DNA of 64,000 bases from Onishia taeanensis (GTDB lineage Bacteria; Pseudomonadota; Gammaproteobacteria; Pseudomonadales; Halomonadaceae), in assembly GCF_900100755.1 (NCBI RefSeq), contig NZ_FNCI01000003.1, positions 310,001-374,000 of the forward strand, given 5' to 3'. How positions within the stretch are numbered: position 1 is the stretch's first letter; each line of letters opens with the position of its first letter. A program made the translations under genes and the position numbers. A model generated the notes under the pieces. It had not been told where the DNA came from, ran no database searches, and saw nothing but the letters and a program-made list of their open reading frames with translations. This document shows positions 37,821 through 46,425 of the stretch, piece after piece.

Positions 37821-38680
37821 ATGTAAAGCCCCCTATACTCAGACATAAACTTGACATACATTTCATCAAACTCCGACTTCAATTCATCTGTATATCTGTC
37901 CTGCATATAGGGTATATCCACCTCGGAGATATTTTTATTATGAACATATTTCTTTATTGACCTACGCAGCTTGAATGGAATCGCAGATTTAGCAACCTGC
38001 TTCCATCCTTTATCGACTCTGATGATATCATTAATCAATGGGAACTTCGGTTTTTTGCTCACGTTGACGACCTTATGTAGCATCTCATCAAGCGGAACAT
38101 CGACTTCTAGGTATTCGGCGATCCTTCCAACAACTCCCTCTGGGTCTTCGCGATAGTCTCTGTAGTCAATCATACGGACTTGTGTAGATGACTCTACTGA
38201 GTTAAGTAGCCTTTTGACTTGAGGGTCATAGTCACTCATCTCGTAATAGTCGTATAGCCACTGCTGTTTGAACCCATCCAAGTTTCGCACAGCATCTGGG
38301 AAGCTTCGCTTTTCAACTCCATTTCGGACATTAAACTTATAATGTGAAACCATTCGATCAAAAGGATGCCGAACCAAAATAAGGAAACAAGGTGCATCAC
38401 ATGCCGAGACGATATTCTCGAAAGCACGATGTGAATACATATAACTAACTGAGCCATCGAGCCGGTACCGTGACATCGCTTTGTGATAGAAGCTCAAATA
38501 AGTGGACTCATTAGTCCTATAACTATCAGGCACCAAGTCATCCGAAAAATAATGAGGTTCTTTCTCATGTGGCAAGAAGATATCATCGCTGCGGCTAAGC
38601 ACGGAGCACAGATGTGACGTACCAGATTTCGCGAACCCAGGCACAAAAAGATTTGGCATGACCGCACGCTCATTCATCAT
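37817..38680 (-). CDS. PAPS-dependent sulfotransferase (first of two)
   Basis: The 287-residue protein carries the sulfotransferase PAPS-binding loops: the 5'-phosphosulfate loop [17 protein letters not shown] near residues 11-27 and the 3'-phosphate element [20 protein letters not shown] later WKQVAK Lys-rich segment and RDYREDP fit the heparan-sulfotransferase-like fold. It transfers sulfate from PAPS to a hydroxyl of a glycan (inferred from family and context). GAGGG precedes the ATG. It overlaps both neighbours by four bases and is thus coupled to the flippase and the acetyltransferase. Confidence 0.88.
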   Translation of the reverse strand: MMNERAVMPNLFVPGFAKSGTSHLCSVLSRSDDIFLPHEKEPHYFSDDLVPDSYRTNESTYLSFYHKAMSRYRLDGSVSYMYSHRAFENIVSACDAPCFLILVRHPFDRMVSHYKFNVRNGVEKRSFPDAVRNLDGFKQQWLYDYYEMSDYDPQVKRLLNSVESSTQVRMIDYRDYREDPEGVVGRIAEYLEVDVPLDEMLHKVVNVSKKPKFPLINDIIRVDKGWKQVAKSAIPFKLRRSIKKYVHNKNISEVDIPYMQDRYTDELKSEFDEMYVKFMSEYRGLYI

Positions 38681-39864
38681 AATCCCTCAGCACATGTACG
38701 AGAATATTTATTCTTGGCCCGGAGCATAATTGAGTTATGCGTCACGGTGCCAATTCCAAAAACTATGATCATAGATACGGGAGAAACAGCACCCGCTAAT
38801 GAGAGCGCAATAAAAAGAAGCACTTTCGTGACAAGCATAATAAATAACGACAACATAATAATACGGAGTCGCCCTGCTGCATAAAGCCAGTTGCCAACCG
38901 GACCAAAAGCTGCAGATACTGCGAAAATGAAAGCCGCTCCAGCAGCTAGTAACCATGTCTCACGCGCCCAAACCACCGGATATATAAATCCTATACTGGA
39001 AAAACCGAGCATAAAAACAGCGCTGACACTTAACGTTTGTAGCTGAACTTTACGAAAAATCCTTTTATAAGCAAAACTCAGTATATTGGTGGCATAGAGC
39101 TCACGCAGGTTGTTCATAAGGATAAAGTTCGTAGCTATCCCGCAGACCGATGCGAGTTGGAGAGAAACCTTATAGGTGGCAAGCACTTCGTCACTGGCCA
39201 GCCGGTCGAGTGCAAAAACTTCGAATTGGGTCGCCAGCACCATCAACATACCTAAGAGTAAAAAACTCCAGGGAGAGGACTGCGCCGTAACTTCCGAGCG
39301 GCTGTCCAGCGCCTCAGAATTGGTCTGAGCAGCGCTGACGAAAACGAATACCACGACAGCTACTGCTATGGTCGCCCCCCCCGTAAGGCTGAAGGCCCAA
39401 TTGAGTACGGTCGTACTTGGCCCTAATAATAAGAACAGGAACACAGTTAGGATCAATAGTGTGACCGGACGCAGCGAAAACTCGAGTGCGATAGCTAATC
39501 CATTGCATCGATTCGCTCGGATACGCGCGGCAAGAATCTTGAGCATAAGGTGCCCTAGTCCAAGCAGCGGCACTACGGCTAAGATCGCCGCGGGTTGACT
39601 CAACATCAACACTAGTAACGCCGAGGCGACCCAGAGAAGTGCAAACCCAGCGAGGCCGACCCCGAATCCACTCTTTCTCCCGCTCATAAGCTCGCGCAGG
39701 TGGAAATGTTCCGTATAGGGGTTCAGCGGTGCTGTCGCAAGCTGCATATAGGCGGCGAGAACGGCGTATTGCGCCGTGTACGCAGGAGGAAAACCTGCTA
39801 AAAAGGCGAGAAGCACGAGGGTGGCCGCCGGACCAGCAACCCGCCCTGCAAAAGACAGCATCAT
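38677..39864 (-). CDS. Wzx-type polysaccharide flippase, probable
   Basis: This 395-residue protein has about twelve hydrophobic helices with no large soluble loops, as in the MOP-superfamily flippases that turn lipid-linked repeat units to the periplasm. The arrangement of helices and the central charged loop (RANRCNGLAIALEFSLRPVT) support the call, but sequence identity in the family is low. It overlaps the upstream transferase by four bases and the downstream sulfotransferase by four bases. It is the only flippase candidate in the locus. Confidence 0.72.
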   Translation of the reverse strand: MMLSFAGRVAGPAATLVLLAFLAGFPPAYTAQYAVLAAYMQLATAPLNPYTEHFHLRELMSGRKSGFGVGLAGFALLWVASALLVLMLSQPAAILAVVPLLGLGHLMLKILAARIRANRCNGLAIALEFSLRPVTLLILTVFLFLLLGPSTTVLNWAFSLTGGATIAVAVVVFVFVSAAQTNSEALDSRSEVTAQSSPWSFLLLGMLMVLATQFEVFALDRLASDEVLATYKVSLQLASVCGIATNFILMNNLRELYATNILSFAYKRIFRKVQLQTLSVSAVFMLGFSSIGFIYPVVWARETWLLAAGAAFIFAVSAAFGPVGNWLYAAGRLRIIMLSLFIMLVTKVLLFIALSLAGAVSPVSMIIVFGIGTVTHNSIMLRAKNKYSRTCAEGL

Positions 39865-40886
39865 CGATAGAGCTCCGTCATCCGTGCCAAGAAAGCGTCC
39901 GGATCGAAGCTTTGCCGCAGGGCTGACGAATCGGCGGGAGCCAAAGTGCCAGCAATAAGAGCTTCGGCGATCTCGTCCGCGGCGGCGGCTGGAGCATCCG
40001 GGTCAATAAACTGCACCCCGCCACCTATCGCCGAGACCTCGCGGTACGGTGGGATCGAAGCAGCAAAAGCGGGCAGCCCCGCCGCCAACGCTTCTATAAG
40101 ACTGAGTCCGAGGCCTTCCGCCGCCGAGGTGGCTAAAAAAACGTCATAGCTTTGATATAGTTCAAGAACATCCTTGTGATCGCGGCCACCGAGAAAGTGC
40201 ACAGCCTCGCCCAAACACAGCGCCTCAACTTTGGCTGCCAGCAACTCGTGCTCCGCTCCTTCCCCGACAATATCCAGCGTCACATTCAATCCGTGCCTAT
40301 CGCGCAGGGCAGCAATAATTTCGATCTGAGCGGCTACACGTTTCACCTTTACCAACCGGTTGACAGAGAGAAGTCGTAGCCTACGCCCAGCGCTTATCTC
40401 ACCGCCACTCCTCACCGGAGGGAAAACCACAGGGTTTGGAACCACAATGCCACGCGCAATGCCATAGGAAGCTTTGCCCGCCTCAGACACGAATACTAAG
40501 TAATCGCAGGGATTCCACCCTGCGCAGAACACCCTTCGTGCGAGTGGGTTAGCGCTTTCGGCGGCCCCATGGACATGGCAGATAACTCGCCGTCTCACCA
40601 TCAGAGGCCATAGCATCAGCGCTTTTACATATACATTGATGTTGTAGAGATGCAACGATGTCGCTGACCTAAGCACATTCCACGCAGCCAACGGATCTGT
40701 CGGTAGCACCACGTGTGCCCCTGCGGATTCCATCTCACGCTGAATATCCATCGAGATCGCCGCGCGCTTGCCAAGAAAAAGGATCGTGGCTGTCCCACCC
40801 GCAGCGCTCACTCCTTCGATCAGCCGAACCAGTACTCGCTCGCCACCGCCATTGACGAGCTTATTGGTGAGGAAGACTACGTTCAT
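39861..40886 (-). CDS. Glycosyltransferase family 4 protein
   Basis: The 341-residue GT-B protein begins MNVVFLTNKLVNGGGERVLV, with the glycine-rich acceptor loop, and its donor domain has LRLLSVNRLVKVKRVAAQIE, HFLGGRDHKDVLELYQSYDV and EGLGLSLIEALAAGLP, matching the EX7E motif. The start at 40886 has GGAGG six bases upstream and overlaps the preceding gene by 26 bases. A role in repeat-unit assembly is inferred. Its GC content is higher than that of the neighbouring genes at 35-38 kb. Confidence 0.88.
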   Translation of the reverse strand: MNVVFLTNKLVNGGGERVLVRLIEGVSAAGGTATILFLGKRAAISMDIQREMESAGAHVVLPTDPLAAWNVLRSATSLHLYNINVYVKALMLWPLMVRRRVICHVHGAAESANPLARRVFCAGWNPCDYLVFVSEAGKASYGIARGIVVPNPVVFPPVRSGGEISAGRRLRLLSVNRLVKVKRVAAQIEIIAALRDRHGLNVTLDIVGEGAEHELLAAKVEALCLGEAVHFLGGRDHKDVLELYQSYDVFLATSAAEGLGLSLIEALAAGLPAFAASIPPYREVSAIGGGVQFIDPDAPAAAADEIAEALIAGTLAPADSSALRQSFDPDAFLARMTELYR

Positions 40887-41934
40887 TGACTTCCTCCAAC
40901 AGTTGCGTCGCAATTGAATCCCATGAAAATTCGGCTAGGTGCCGACGTTTGATTTCAGCACGATCAAACTCAATCGATGCTAGTTTCCCTAGCGTCTTTT
41001 CAAGTGCACTGTGATTAAAACCATGCAGGAATAATCCATTCTCGCCTTCGCGAATTCGTTCACGAAAACCAGGAATATCGCTTACGATTACTGGCGTTCC
41101 AACCGAGAGCGCCTGGTGCAATATGCCACTCTCGCTAACTTTTTCGTAGGGAAGCACCACGGCTGCAGCATGACGAATTAGGTGTGCGAGGTCAGCATCG
41201 GGCAGAAAGCCGTCGAAATGTGTCGCTGCTGCAGCGATCCGTTCGCTTGGAAAGCTGCTCTGATTGCGCCCGGCAACGACGAGCTTAATACCTATATTCT
41301 TTAGTACACTGATATTCTCTACTAGGAAGTCGATATTCTTATCGTCGCGTACGAACCCCGGAGCAATGACGTAATCTCCCAGCCCTGTCACTGCCTCGAG
41401 AATTTCACTCGAAACAGGCTCCTCGCCTGAAGGAGGAGCATATTCGCCATGAGGGATGATAGCGACGCGAGAGCGCAGGTTGCTCGGCACCAAGCGTAGC
41501 TCGGCCTCAGTATGCAGTACGATCATGTCAAACCCACGCCACAACGGCCACTTGATTGCATTGTAGGCGCGATTACGAAAATGGGTTTCGACGTTATGCG
41601 GCGTCAGCAACGTGCGTCGACCGAACATCCCGGCAATATAAAGCAAGAAAAGCGTTACTAGATTGATTCCTTGGTAATGCAGAATCGTATCTCGAGACGT
41701 AAACAATGCCCTCGTGACTGCAAACAAGGTACGCAGAGAATATCGTTCTCCGGGGACCTCCACCGCCTCGATTTCGGGAGATAGAAGTGATAGAAGTGGC
41801 TCTTGCCCTACTACAGAAAGTTTTACTCGTCGGGTTGCGGCCATTGCATTGGCGAGACGGGCGGTATATTGCTGCAACCCTCGACTATTGGAGACGCAGA
41901 TTAGTCGATAGTTGATAGCATGCGTATCAGGCAT
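40861..41934 (-). CDS. Glycosyltransferase family 4 protein
   Basis: The 357-residue protein has the GT-B layout: an N-terminal domain with VSNSRGLQQYTARLANAMAA and TPHNVETHF, and a C-terminal domain with YVIAPGFVRDDKNIDFLVEN, FDGFLPDADLAHLIRHAAAV and SESGILHQALSVGTPVIVS. This last segment carries the conserved Glu of the family. AAGGA stands six bases before the ATG. It overlaps the second sulfotransferase by 34 bases. It probably adds one sugar of the repeat unit; donor unknown. Confidence 0.86.
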   Translation of the reverse strand: MPDTHAINYRLICVSNSRGLQQYTARLANAMAATRRVKLSVVGQEPLLSLLSPEIEAVEVPGERYSLRTLFAVTRALFTSRDTILHYQGINLVTLFLLYIAGMFGRRTLLTPHNVETHFRNRAYNAIKWPLWRGFDMIVLHTEAELRLVPSNLRSRVAIIPHGEYAPPSGEEPVSSEILEAVTGLGDYVIAPGFVRDDKNIDFLVENISVLKNIGIKLVVAGRNQSSFPSERIAAAATHFDGFLPDADLAHLIRHAAAVVLPYEKVSESGILHQALSVGTPVIVSDIPGFRERIREGENGLFLHGFNHSALEKTLGKLASIEFDRAEIKRRHLAEFSWDSIATQLLEEVNERSLPHQ

Positions 41935-42647
41935 TCGCGTTCCTTATCGCTAACTTCAACAGGCTGCCCGCCATAATAGACGCGGGCCTTCGCCGAATTT
42001 TTTAGACGGGATGGCACAATTTTATTTAGTCTTAAGTCGATCATTACCTGCCAAAATTTCGAGGCCAGCCGTGCCAACTTAAAGTTTCTAGGAGCCATCC
42101 TCAGATTTGACTGCACGGCACCGGAGCTCGAGGGAGTTATTCCTAGCCGAGTGAGCTCAGTAGAAAGGTCCGCTCCTCCAGTTACGTCGATCACGTGAAA
42201 ATGTTCTACCACTTCCCGCCATAACTTAGTGTGTTCGTCATAATGGCTGGCTCCAACGATCTCGGGATAGCTAGCCACCGCGCCCTCTGGATCCGAAACC
42301 CGCCCCTTCGCCTTATGGTGCAGATAATGAGAAATCATTCGATCAATTGGGTCGCGCCGCGTGTGTATTACGTGCACCTCGTAGCGATCAGATATCTCCG
42401 AAAGGATCTGCCGGGCGCAATCACTGACGAAATACGTGGGCTCCACTATATAGGCCACGTTCTGTACGGATAGCTGGGCGTCAATTCTGGCGAGTTCGGC
42501 GTTAGAATCGCATCGTCGGGATAAATTGAACATCTCTTTCTGCAGCGGAACCTGGTCGAAAGGAAGAAGATCGAAGATTGTCGTCGTTCCAGTTTTTTCC
42601 GGTCCGATGAAGACGTATACAACTGGTCGGCTGTGTTTTTTATTCAT
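41901..42647 (-). CDS. PAPS-dependent sulfotransferase (second of two)
   Basis: The 248-residue protein begins VYVFIGPEKTGTTTIFDLLP, the 5'-phosphosulfate loop (PxKTGTT form), and has the 3'-phosphate element VHVIHTRRDPIDRMISHYLH. It is shorter than the first sulfotransferase and only distantly like it, so the two should act on different positions or sugars. The C-terminal third is basic. It is downstream of manC by 277 bases and overlaps the next transferase. The family call is secure in the loops; the substrate is unknown. Confidence 0.85.
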   Translation of the reverse strand: MNKKHSRPVVYVFIGPEKTGTTTIFDLLPFDQVPLQKEMFNLSRRCDSNAELARIDAQLSVQNVAYIVEPTYFVSDCARQILSEISDRYEVHVIHTRRDPIDRMISHYLHHKAKGRVSDPEGAVASYPEIVGASHYDEHTKLWREVVEHFHVIDVTGGADLSTELTRLGITPSSSGAVQSNLRMAPRNFKLARLASKFWQVMIDLRLNKIVPSRLKNSAKARVYYGGQPVEVSDKERECLIRMLSTID

Positions 42648-42924
42648 CGTTCCAACATACCTTTAGACTCTTCTTTTTAACGAGTGGGGAGCTGAGCTAG
42701 GAGCCTGTGCGGATGTTATACCACCCCGAGAAAACTGATGGCCTTGGAATCAAAGTTCACCAGCATTTTCTTGGCAATTATAAAAGAACATGGCCACAAG
42801 CAATCCAAACAATACCGATGCACCACCACTTTCGCTATACTTAATTGACGAGAGCGCGCAACTTCAATGCTTAACTCCCTGCCCAACCTTTGTTGACGTG
42901 AGGGGTTGCACCGACCTTTTCTTG

Positions 42925-44352
42925 CTAACGGTCATGCGGGTCTTCGATGCGTACAATATCGTCTTCGCCCAAGTAACTACCGGATTGGACTTCGATGACC
43001 TCCAACGGAATAGTGCCAGGATTTTCCAGGCAGTGCTCTTGGCCAATAGGAATGAAGGTAGATTCATTCTCGGTCACGAGATAAGTGTTGTCACCATTGG
43101 TAACTCTGGCGGTGCCACTAACCACTATCCAGTGCTCAGCCCTGTGGTGGTGGAGCTGCCGTGAGAGCCGGGCACCGGGCTTAACAGTGATTCGTTTGAC
43201 TTGGTACCGGTTACCGTTATCAATAACGTCAAAACAACCCCATGGGCGATGGATCTCGCGATGCTGGTGTGGCTCGGAGCGGCCGCGATTCTTTAGCTCA
43301 TCGACGAGACGGCGCACCTCCTGCACGTGGTGGCGGCTGGCCACCAGTACAGCATCGGGCGTGGCGACAACAATGAGGTCTTTGACGCCGATGCAGGTAA
43401 CTAGCTGCCTGCCGCTATCGATTAGCGAATCCTGCACATCATCGGCCAGTGCATCGCCTCTGATAACGTTACCGCTAGCGTCCTGCTCCCCTATCTCCCA
43501 AAGGGCGGACCACGAGCCGACATCGCTCCAGCCCGCATCCATTGGAACCACCGCCGCCTTACCTGTGCGCTCCATTACCGCATAGTCGACTGAAATATCG
43601 GGACTGTGAGTAAAAGCCTCACCGTTCAAACGAATGAAGGGGTAGATGTCGTCGGCACCAGCGCCACTCTCTGGTAATGCTTCTCGGCATGCCTGGAGTA
43701 CTGAGGGCTCGTGCTGTTCCAGTTCTCGCAAATAAGCAGAGGCGCGTACGAGAAACATGCCGCTGTTCCAAAGGTAGTCGCCTTGCTCTAGGTAGCTGGT
43801 TGCAGTTGCGACGTCTGGTTTTTCCACGAACCTACGCACGGCGTAACCTTTGGACCCAAGGGGCTCGCCCTGCTGGATGTAACCATACCCGGTTTCAGGT
43901 TTCGTCGGAACAATACCAAATGTAACGAGCCACTCTTCCTGAGCCAGAACGACAGCATTTACAACGGTAGTTTGGAAGGCAGTCGTGTTAGCAATCGCAT
44001 GATCGGCAGCGAGCACGAGCAGGAGTGGATCGTTGCCTTCGTGAGTGGCGTGCAGCGCCGCAAGTGCAATCGCCGGAGCCGTATTGCGACCTTCGGGTTC
44101 AAGCAAGATAGGCGCATTTTCGAGCCCGCATTGACGAAGCTGTTCAGCGGCTAAGAATCGGTGTTCTTCATTGCATATGACAAGTGGAGTTTCGTGATCA
44201 AGTCCCTCAAGCCTGCGGAGAGTTTGTTGCAGCAGGCTCTCTTTCCCCAACAGAGGCAGGAACTGCTTGGGGTGGAGTTGACGCGAGGCTGGCCAGAGCC
44301 GAGTGCCCGAGCCACCGGCCAAAATCACAGGTTGTAGGGATTTATTGCTCAT
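42925..44352 (-). CDS. manC: Mannose-1-phosphate guanylyltransferase / mannose-6-phosphate isomerase
   Basis: The 475-residue bifunctional enzyme makes GDP-mannose. The N-terminal pyrophosphorylase domain has PVILAGGSGTRLWPASRQLH, LEPEGRNTAPAIALAAL and FVEKPD. The C-terminal cupin domain has REIHRPWGCFDVI, KPGARLSRQLHHHRAEHWIV and IPIGQEHCLENPG, with the metal His residues. GDP-mannose may feed mannose or a derived sugar into the glycan. AGGA lies about ten bases upstream. It is separated from wzz by a terminator hairpin at 44604-44630. Confidence 0.95.
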   Translation of the reverse strand: MSNKSLQPVILAGGSGTRLWPASRQLHPKQFLPLLGKESLLQQTLRRLEGLDHETPLVICNEEHRFLAAEQLRQCGLENAPILLEPEGRNTAPAIALAALHATHEGNDPLLLVLAADHAIANTTAFQTTVVNAVVLAQEEWLVTFGIVPTKPETGYGYIQQGEPLGSKGYAVRRFVEKPDVATATSYLEQGDYLWNSGMFLVRASAYLRELEQHEPSVLQACREALPESGAGADDIYPFIRLNGEAFTHSPDISVDYAVMERTGKAAVVPMDAGWSDVGSWSALWEIGEQDASGNVIRGDALADDVQDSLIDSGRQLVTCIGVKDLIVVATPDAVLVASRHHVQEVRRLVDELKNRGRSEPHQHREIHRPWGCFDVIDNGNRYQVKRITVKPGARLSRQLHHHRAEHWIVVSGTARVTNGDNTYLVTENESTFIPIGQEHCLENPGTIPLEVIEVQSGSYLGEDDIVRIEDPHDR

Positions 44353-44688
44353 ATAAGAGACTTCCTGATTAGTTAGCCAACCTTTTCGGACGTGGAATTA
44401 AGACCCTATTCGCTTGGATAATTAGAGTCTAGCTCATCGCAAATACAGCGAAATTTTCCCACACAACACACGTCCAAAGATGTGTATAATATATTTACGT
44501 AGGCGCATCACCACATTCAATGCTTTAAAAACAGCCATTCTTCTCACATCAAAGAGCTGAAATATTTTTATCAATTTTCAGTTTCTGTGAGGCTATATTT
44601 CAACTAAAAAGCCCCACATCTCTGTGAGGCCCGCCCCTACGGCATTGTGTATATTGACCACCCTTGTTAAGGGTAATTAATAATGGCT
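44353..44688. other. Intergenic region between manC and wzz
   Basis: No gene can be supported. It contains the terminator at 44604-44630. The 10-base word CTGTGAGGCY occurs twice (44585-44594 and 44622-44631). A promoter for manC may lie near 44400-44500, where AT-rich sequence occurs, but I could not place one. Confidence 0.5.
44604..44630 (-). terminator. Intrinsic terminator between wzz and manC
   Basis: GCCCCACA and TGTGAGGC pair with one mismatch around TCTC, followed on the minus strand by TTTTTAG. It stands within the co-directional wzz-manC run, so passage would need read-through or antitermination, in line with the ops site upstream of wzz. Confidence 0.65.
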
Positions 44689-45468
44689 TTAAGACTCCTT
44701 TTCGTTGAGACTATTGCAAACGAGCCCGGCAAATTGCATAAGAAATACGGCCATCAACGAAAGCATGATCCCTAGCACGACAGCCAGTGCCATAATCAAC
44801 GTACGGCTAGTGCCCGCTTTTTCCAAGCTCTTAACGGCTGTTTGAGCGACTCGGCCATCCTGTAGCAGGGTAAGACGGTCCTGAGTCATCGCAATCTGCT
44901 CGGTATAACTGGCTATAAGGTCTGCCGCACCAGATGATGTGGATTGCTCAGCGCTGGCGAGTGAATCTTCCAGGCTTTCTAGGCGGCTCTCGAGGCTCGC
45001 ACGCTGACGGTCAACCAAGGCCTGCTGGTTGCTTGCGATGTTATCCAACAGAGCACTGTGCATCTTTTCTACCAAGGCCGAGTCAGATTCTGACGCCTGT
45101 GAGATGATTTTCACTAGCTGAGTATCCTCAGGCGTGGTCAGGTCCACAGCAAAAGGCAACGATTCTAGCCCTGACTGCTGGAGGAGCTCACGCGTCACGG
45201 GAGCTACGGCGAGACTCTGTGCCTTGGCGATGACGGTGTTTGCCGACTCTAAGGCTCGTTCGGTACTCCCCTCCCCTACTGGGGCTTGTTCAGCCACTTC
45301 GTAAACAGACACATAGCTATAGGTCGGCGTCATTGTCAGTACGTAGGCGAACGCTGCAAGCACTACCACCGCGAATATAATGGCCATTGCCTTCCAGCGA
45401 CGCACCAGAATAGCCGCTAAATCGACCAAGGATATTTCATCATCGTGTGCTAGGCGCTGCTCTGTCAT
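44689..45468 (-). CDS. Wzz-type chain-length determinant
   Basis: The 259-residue protein is a polysaccharide co-polymerase. It has membrane helices near residues 28-47 (MAIIFAVVVLAAFAYVLTMT) and 225-248, and a periplasmic coiled-coil part with QRASLESRLESLEDSLASAE. EISLVDLAAILVRRWK at the start is the Wzz signature. No tyrosine-kinase domain follows, so it is the O-antigen type, shorter than the usual 320 residues. It controls chain length of Wzy products. The ops element lies 47 bases upstream. Confidence 0.88.
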   Translation of the reverse strand: MTEQRLAHDDEISLVDLAAILVRRWKAMAIIFAVVVLAAFAYVLTMTPTYSYVSVYEVAEQAPVGEGSTERALESANTVIAKAQSLAVAPVTRELLQQSGLESLPFAVDLTTPEDTQLVKIISQASESDSALVEKMHSALLDNIASNQQALVDRQRASLESRLESLEDSLASAEQSTSSGAADLIASYTEQIAMTQDRLTLLQDGRVAQTAVKSLEKAGTSRTLIMALAVVLGIMLSLMAVFLMQFAGLVCNSLNEKES

Positions 45469-45514
45469 TGATCGGTTATCCGTTGATTAGCTATTTATTC
45501 ATGCGGCGAGCAGG

Positions 45515-45526
45515 CACGCTACCGCC
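45515..45526 (-). promoter_or_regulatory. ops element (RfaH recruitment site) upstream of wzz
   Basis: On the minus strand the 12-base sequence GGCGGTAGCGTG, flanked as GGGCGGTAGCGTGCC, is the exact ops consensus known from rfa, rfb and capsule operons of enteric bacteria. There it pauses RNA polymerase and recruits RfaH, which prevents polarity in long surface-glycan operons. It lies 47 bases before the wzz ATG. A possible -10 TACAAT is at 45604-45599. The upstream JUMPStart part is only partly similar. Confidence 0.85.
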
Positions 45527-45741
45527 CGGGGATTACCTGGGCGTGTTCCCTAACCCTATGATTCATATTGGCTTGCGCAGACCTGCCGCAGACTGCGCAT
45601 TGTATGCTGATTGGCGAACAAGCTCTAGGTGACGATGGTGAGAAAAGGTAGCGGATAGGGTTGCTAATCGGCGACATATGGCAAAAACATCAATGCGTTA
45701 GGCGCACAACATCCTGACCTGGCTCTCTACTGCCATTCTTG

Positions 45742-46176
45742 CTAGAGCTTTTCGGCCCATGCGTTGGCTGCATACCACAGCTGCTGGTGAACGTGCTGGA
45801 AGGCTTCTTCGCTCTTGCGGTAGGGATCGGGGATCTCCGCTGCTTTGCTTTCCAGCCAGTGCCCGAACAGCATCGTCTTGCCGAGTGCCGCCGGCGACAG
45901 CTCGCCTACTGCTAGGCGCTGGCCATGGCTCATCACCAGCACCAGGTCCGTCTGCTGTAGCATGCCTTGAGTTAGCTGACGTGCCATATGGCCCGTCACG
46001 TCTAGCCCTTCGGCCTCTGCCAGGCGCCTTGCTACTGGGTCGACTCCTTGCCCGACCAGCGCTCCCAACCCTGCCGATTCGACCCGCTTGCCTGGGCATA
46101 GCTGCTTGAGCATGGCGGCGGCCACCGGGCTACGGCAGATATTGCCGCGGCATACCACCAGAACCTGCTCGATCAT
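45742..46176 (-). CDS. Low-molecular-weight protein tyrosine phosphatase (Wzb-like)
   Basis: The 144-residue protein has the active-site loop VLVVCRGNICRSP (C-x5-R-S near residue 9) and the catalytic DPY motif in IPDPYRKSEEAF. Wzb proteins dephosphorylate the Wzc kinase and set export of capsule. No Wzc or Wza gene is in this window. It is 273 bases upstream of wzz in the same direction; the gap includes the ops site, so it could be separate. AGGG-type sequence precedes the ATG. Confidence 0.92.
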   Translation of the reverse strand: MIEQVLVVCRGNICRSPVAAAMLKQLCPGKRVESAGLGALVGQGVDPVARRLAEAEGLDVTGHMARQLTQGMLQQTDLVLVMSHGQRLAVGELSPAALGKTMLFGHWLESKAAEIPDPYRKSEEAFQHVHQQLWYAANAWAEKL

Positions 46177-46357
46177 GACCTGAACCCTTAAGCACTATTT
46201 GGCGGAAGCACCGGCACTGCCCCGCCGAATACAACATAGACAGGGCCTCATCAGTGAAGTGTAGCGGACCCACTTGGCCGCTTTGTCAGCTTGAAGGCCG
46301 GCGAAATAATGACACATAGAGAGCAATAGCTGACTTGCGCTTTGCCCCGAGCATAAC

Positions 46358-46391
46358 GCATCAACCCCGGCAACCTGGCCGAGGTTGATGC
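46358..46391 (-). terminator. Possible terminator of sthA
   Basis: GCATCAACC (46358-46366) and GGTTGATGC (46383-46391) form a nine-base inverted repeat around a GC-rich inner hairpin, 35 bases past the sthA stop. There is no T tract on the minus strand, so it may be weak. Confidence 0.4.
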
Positions 46392-46425
46392 TTGACCTCA
46401 GTTAGTGCTCGACATCGAGTCTCGG

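Noticed and set aside
42790-43164. Plus-strand frame at the 3' end of manC
   Set aside because: Mostly antisense to manC; no ribosome site and no recognisable family.
45500-45560. Complete JUMPStart element
   Set aside because: Only the 12-base ops core matches; the upstream part of the 39-base consensus is not convincingly present.
45598-45626. Full sigma-70 promoter for wzz
   Set aside because: TACAAT is a good -10 but no -35 occurs at 16-18 bases, so only the -10 is mentioned with the ops site.
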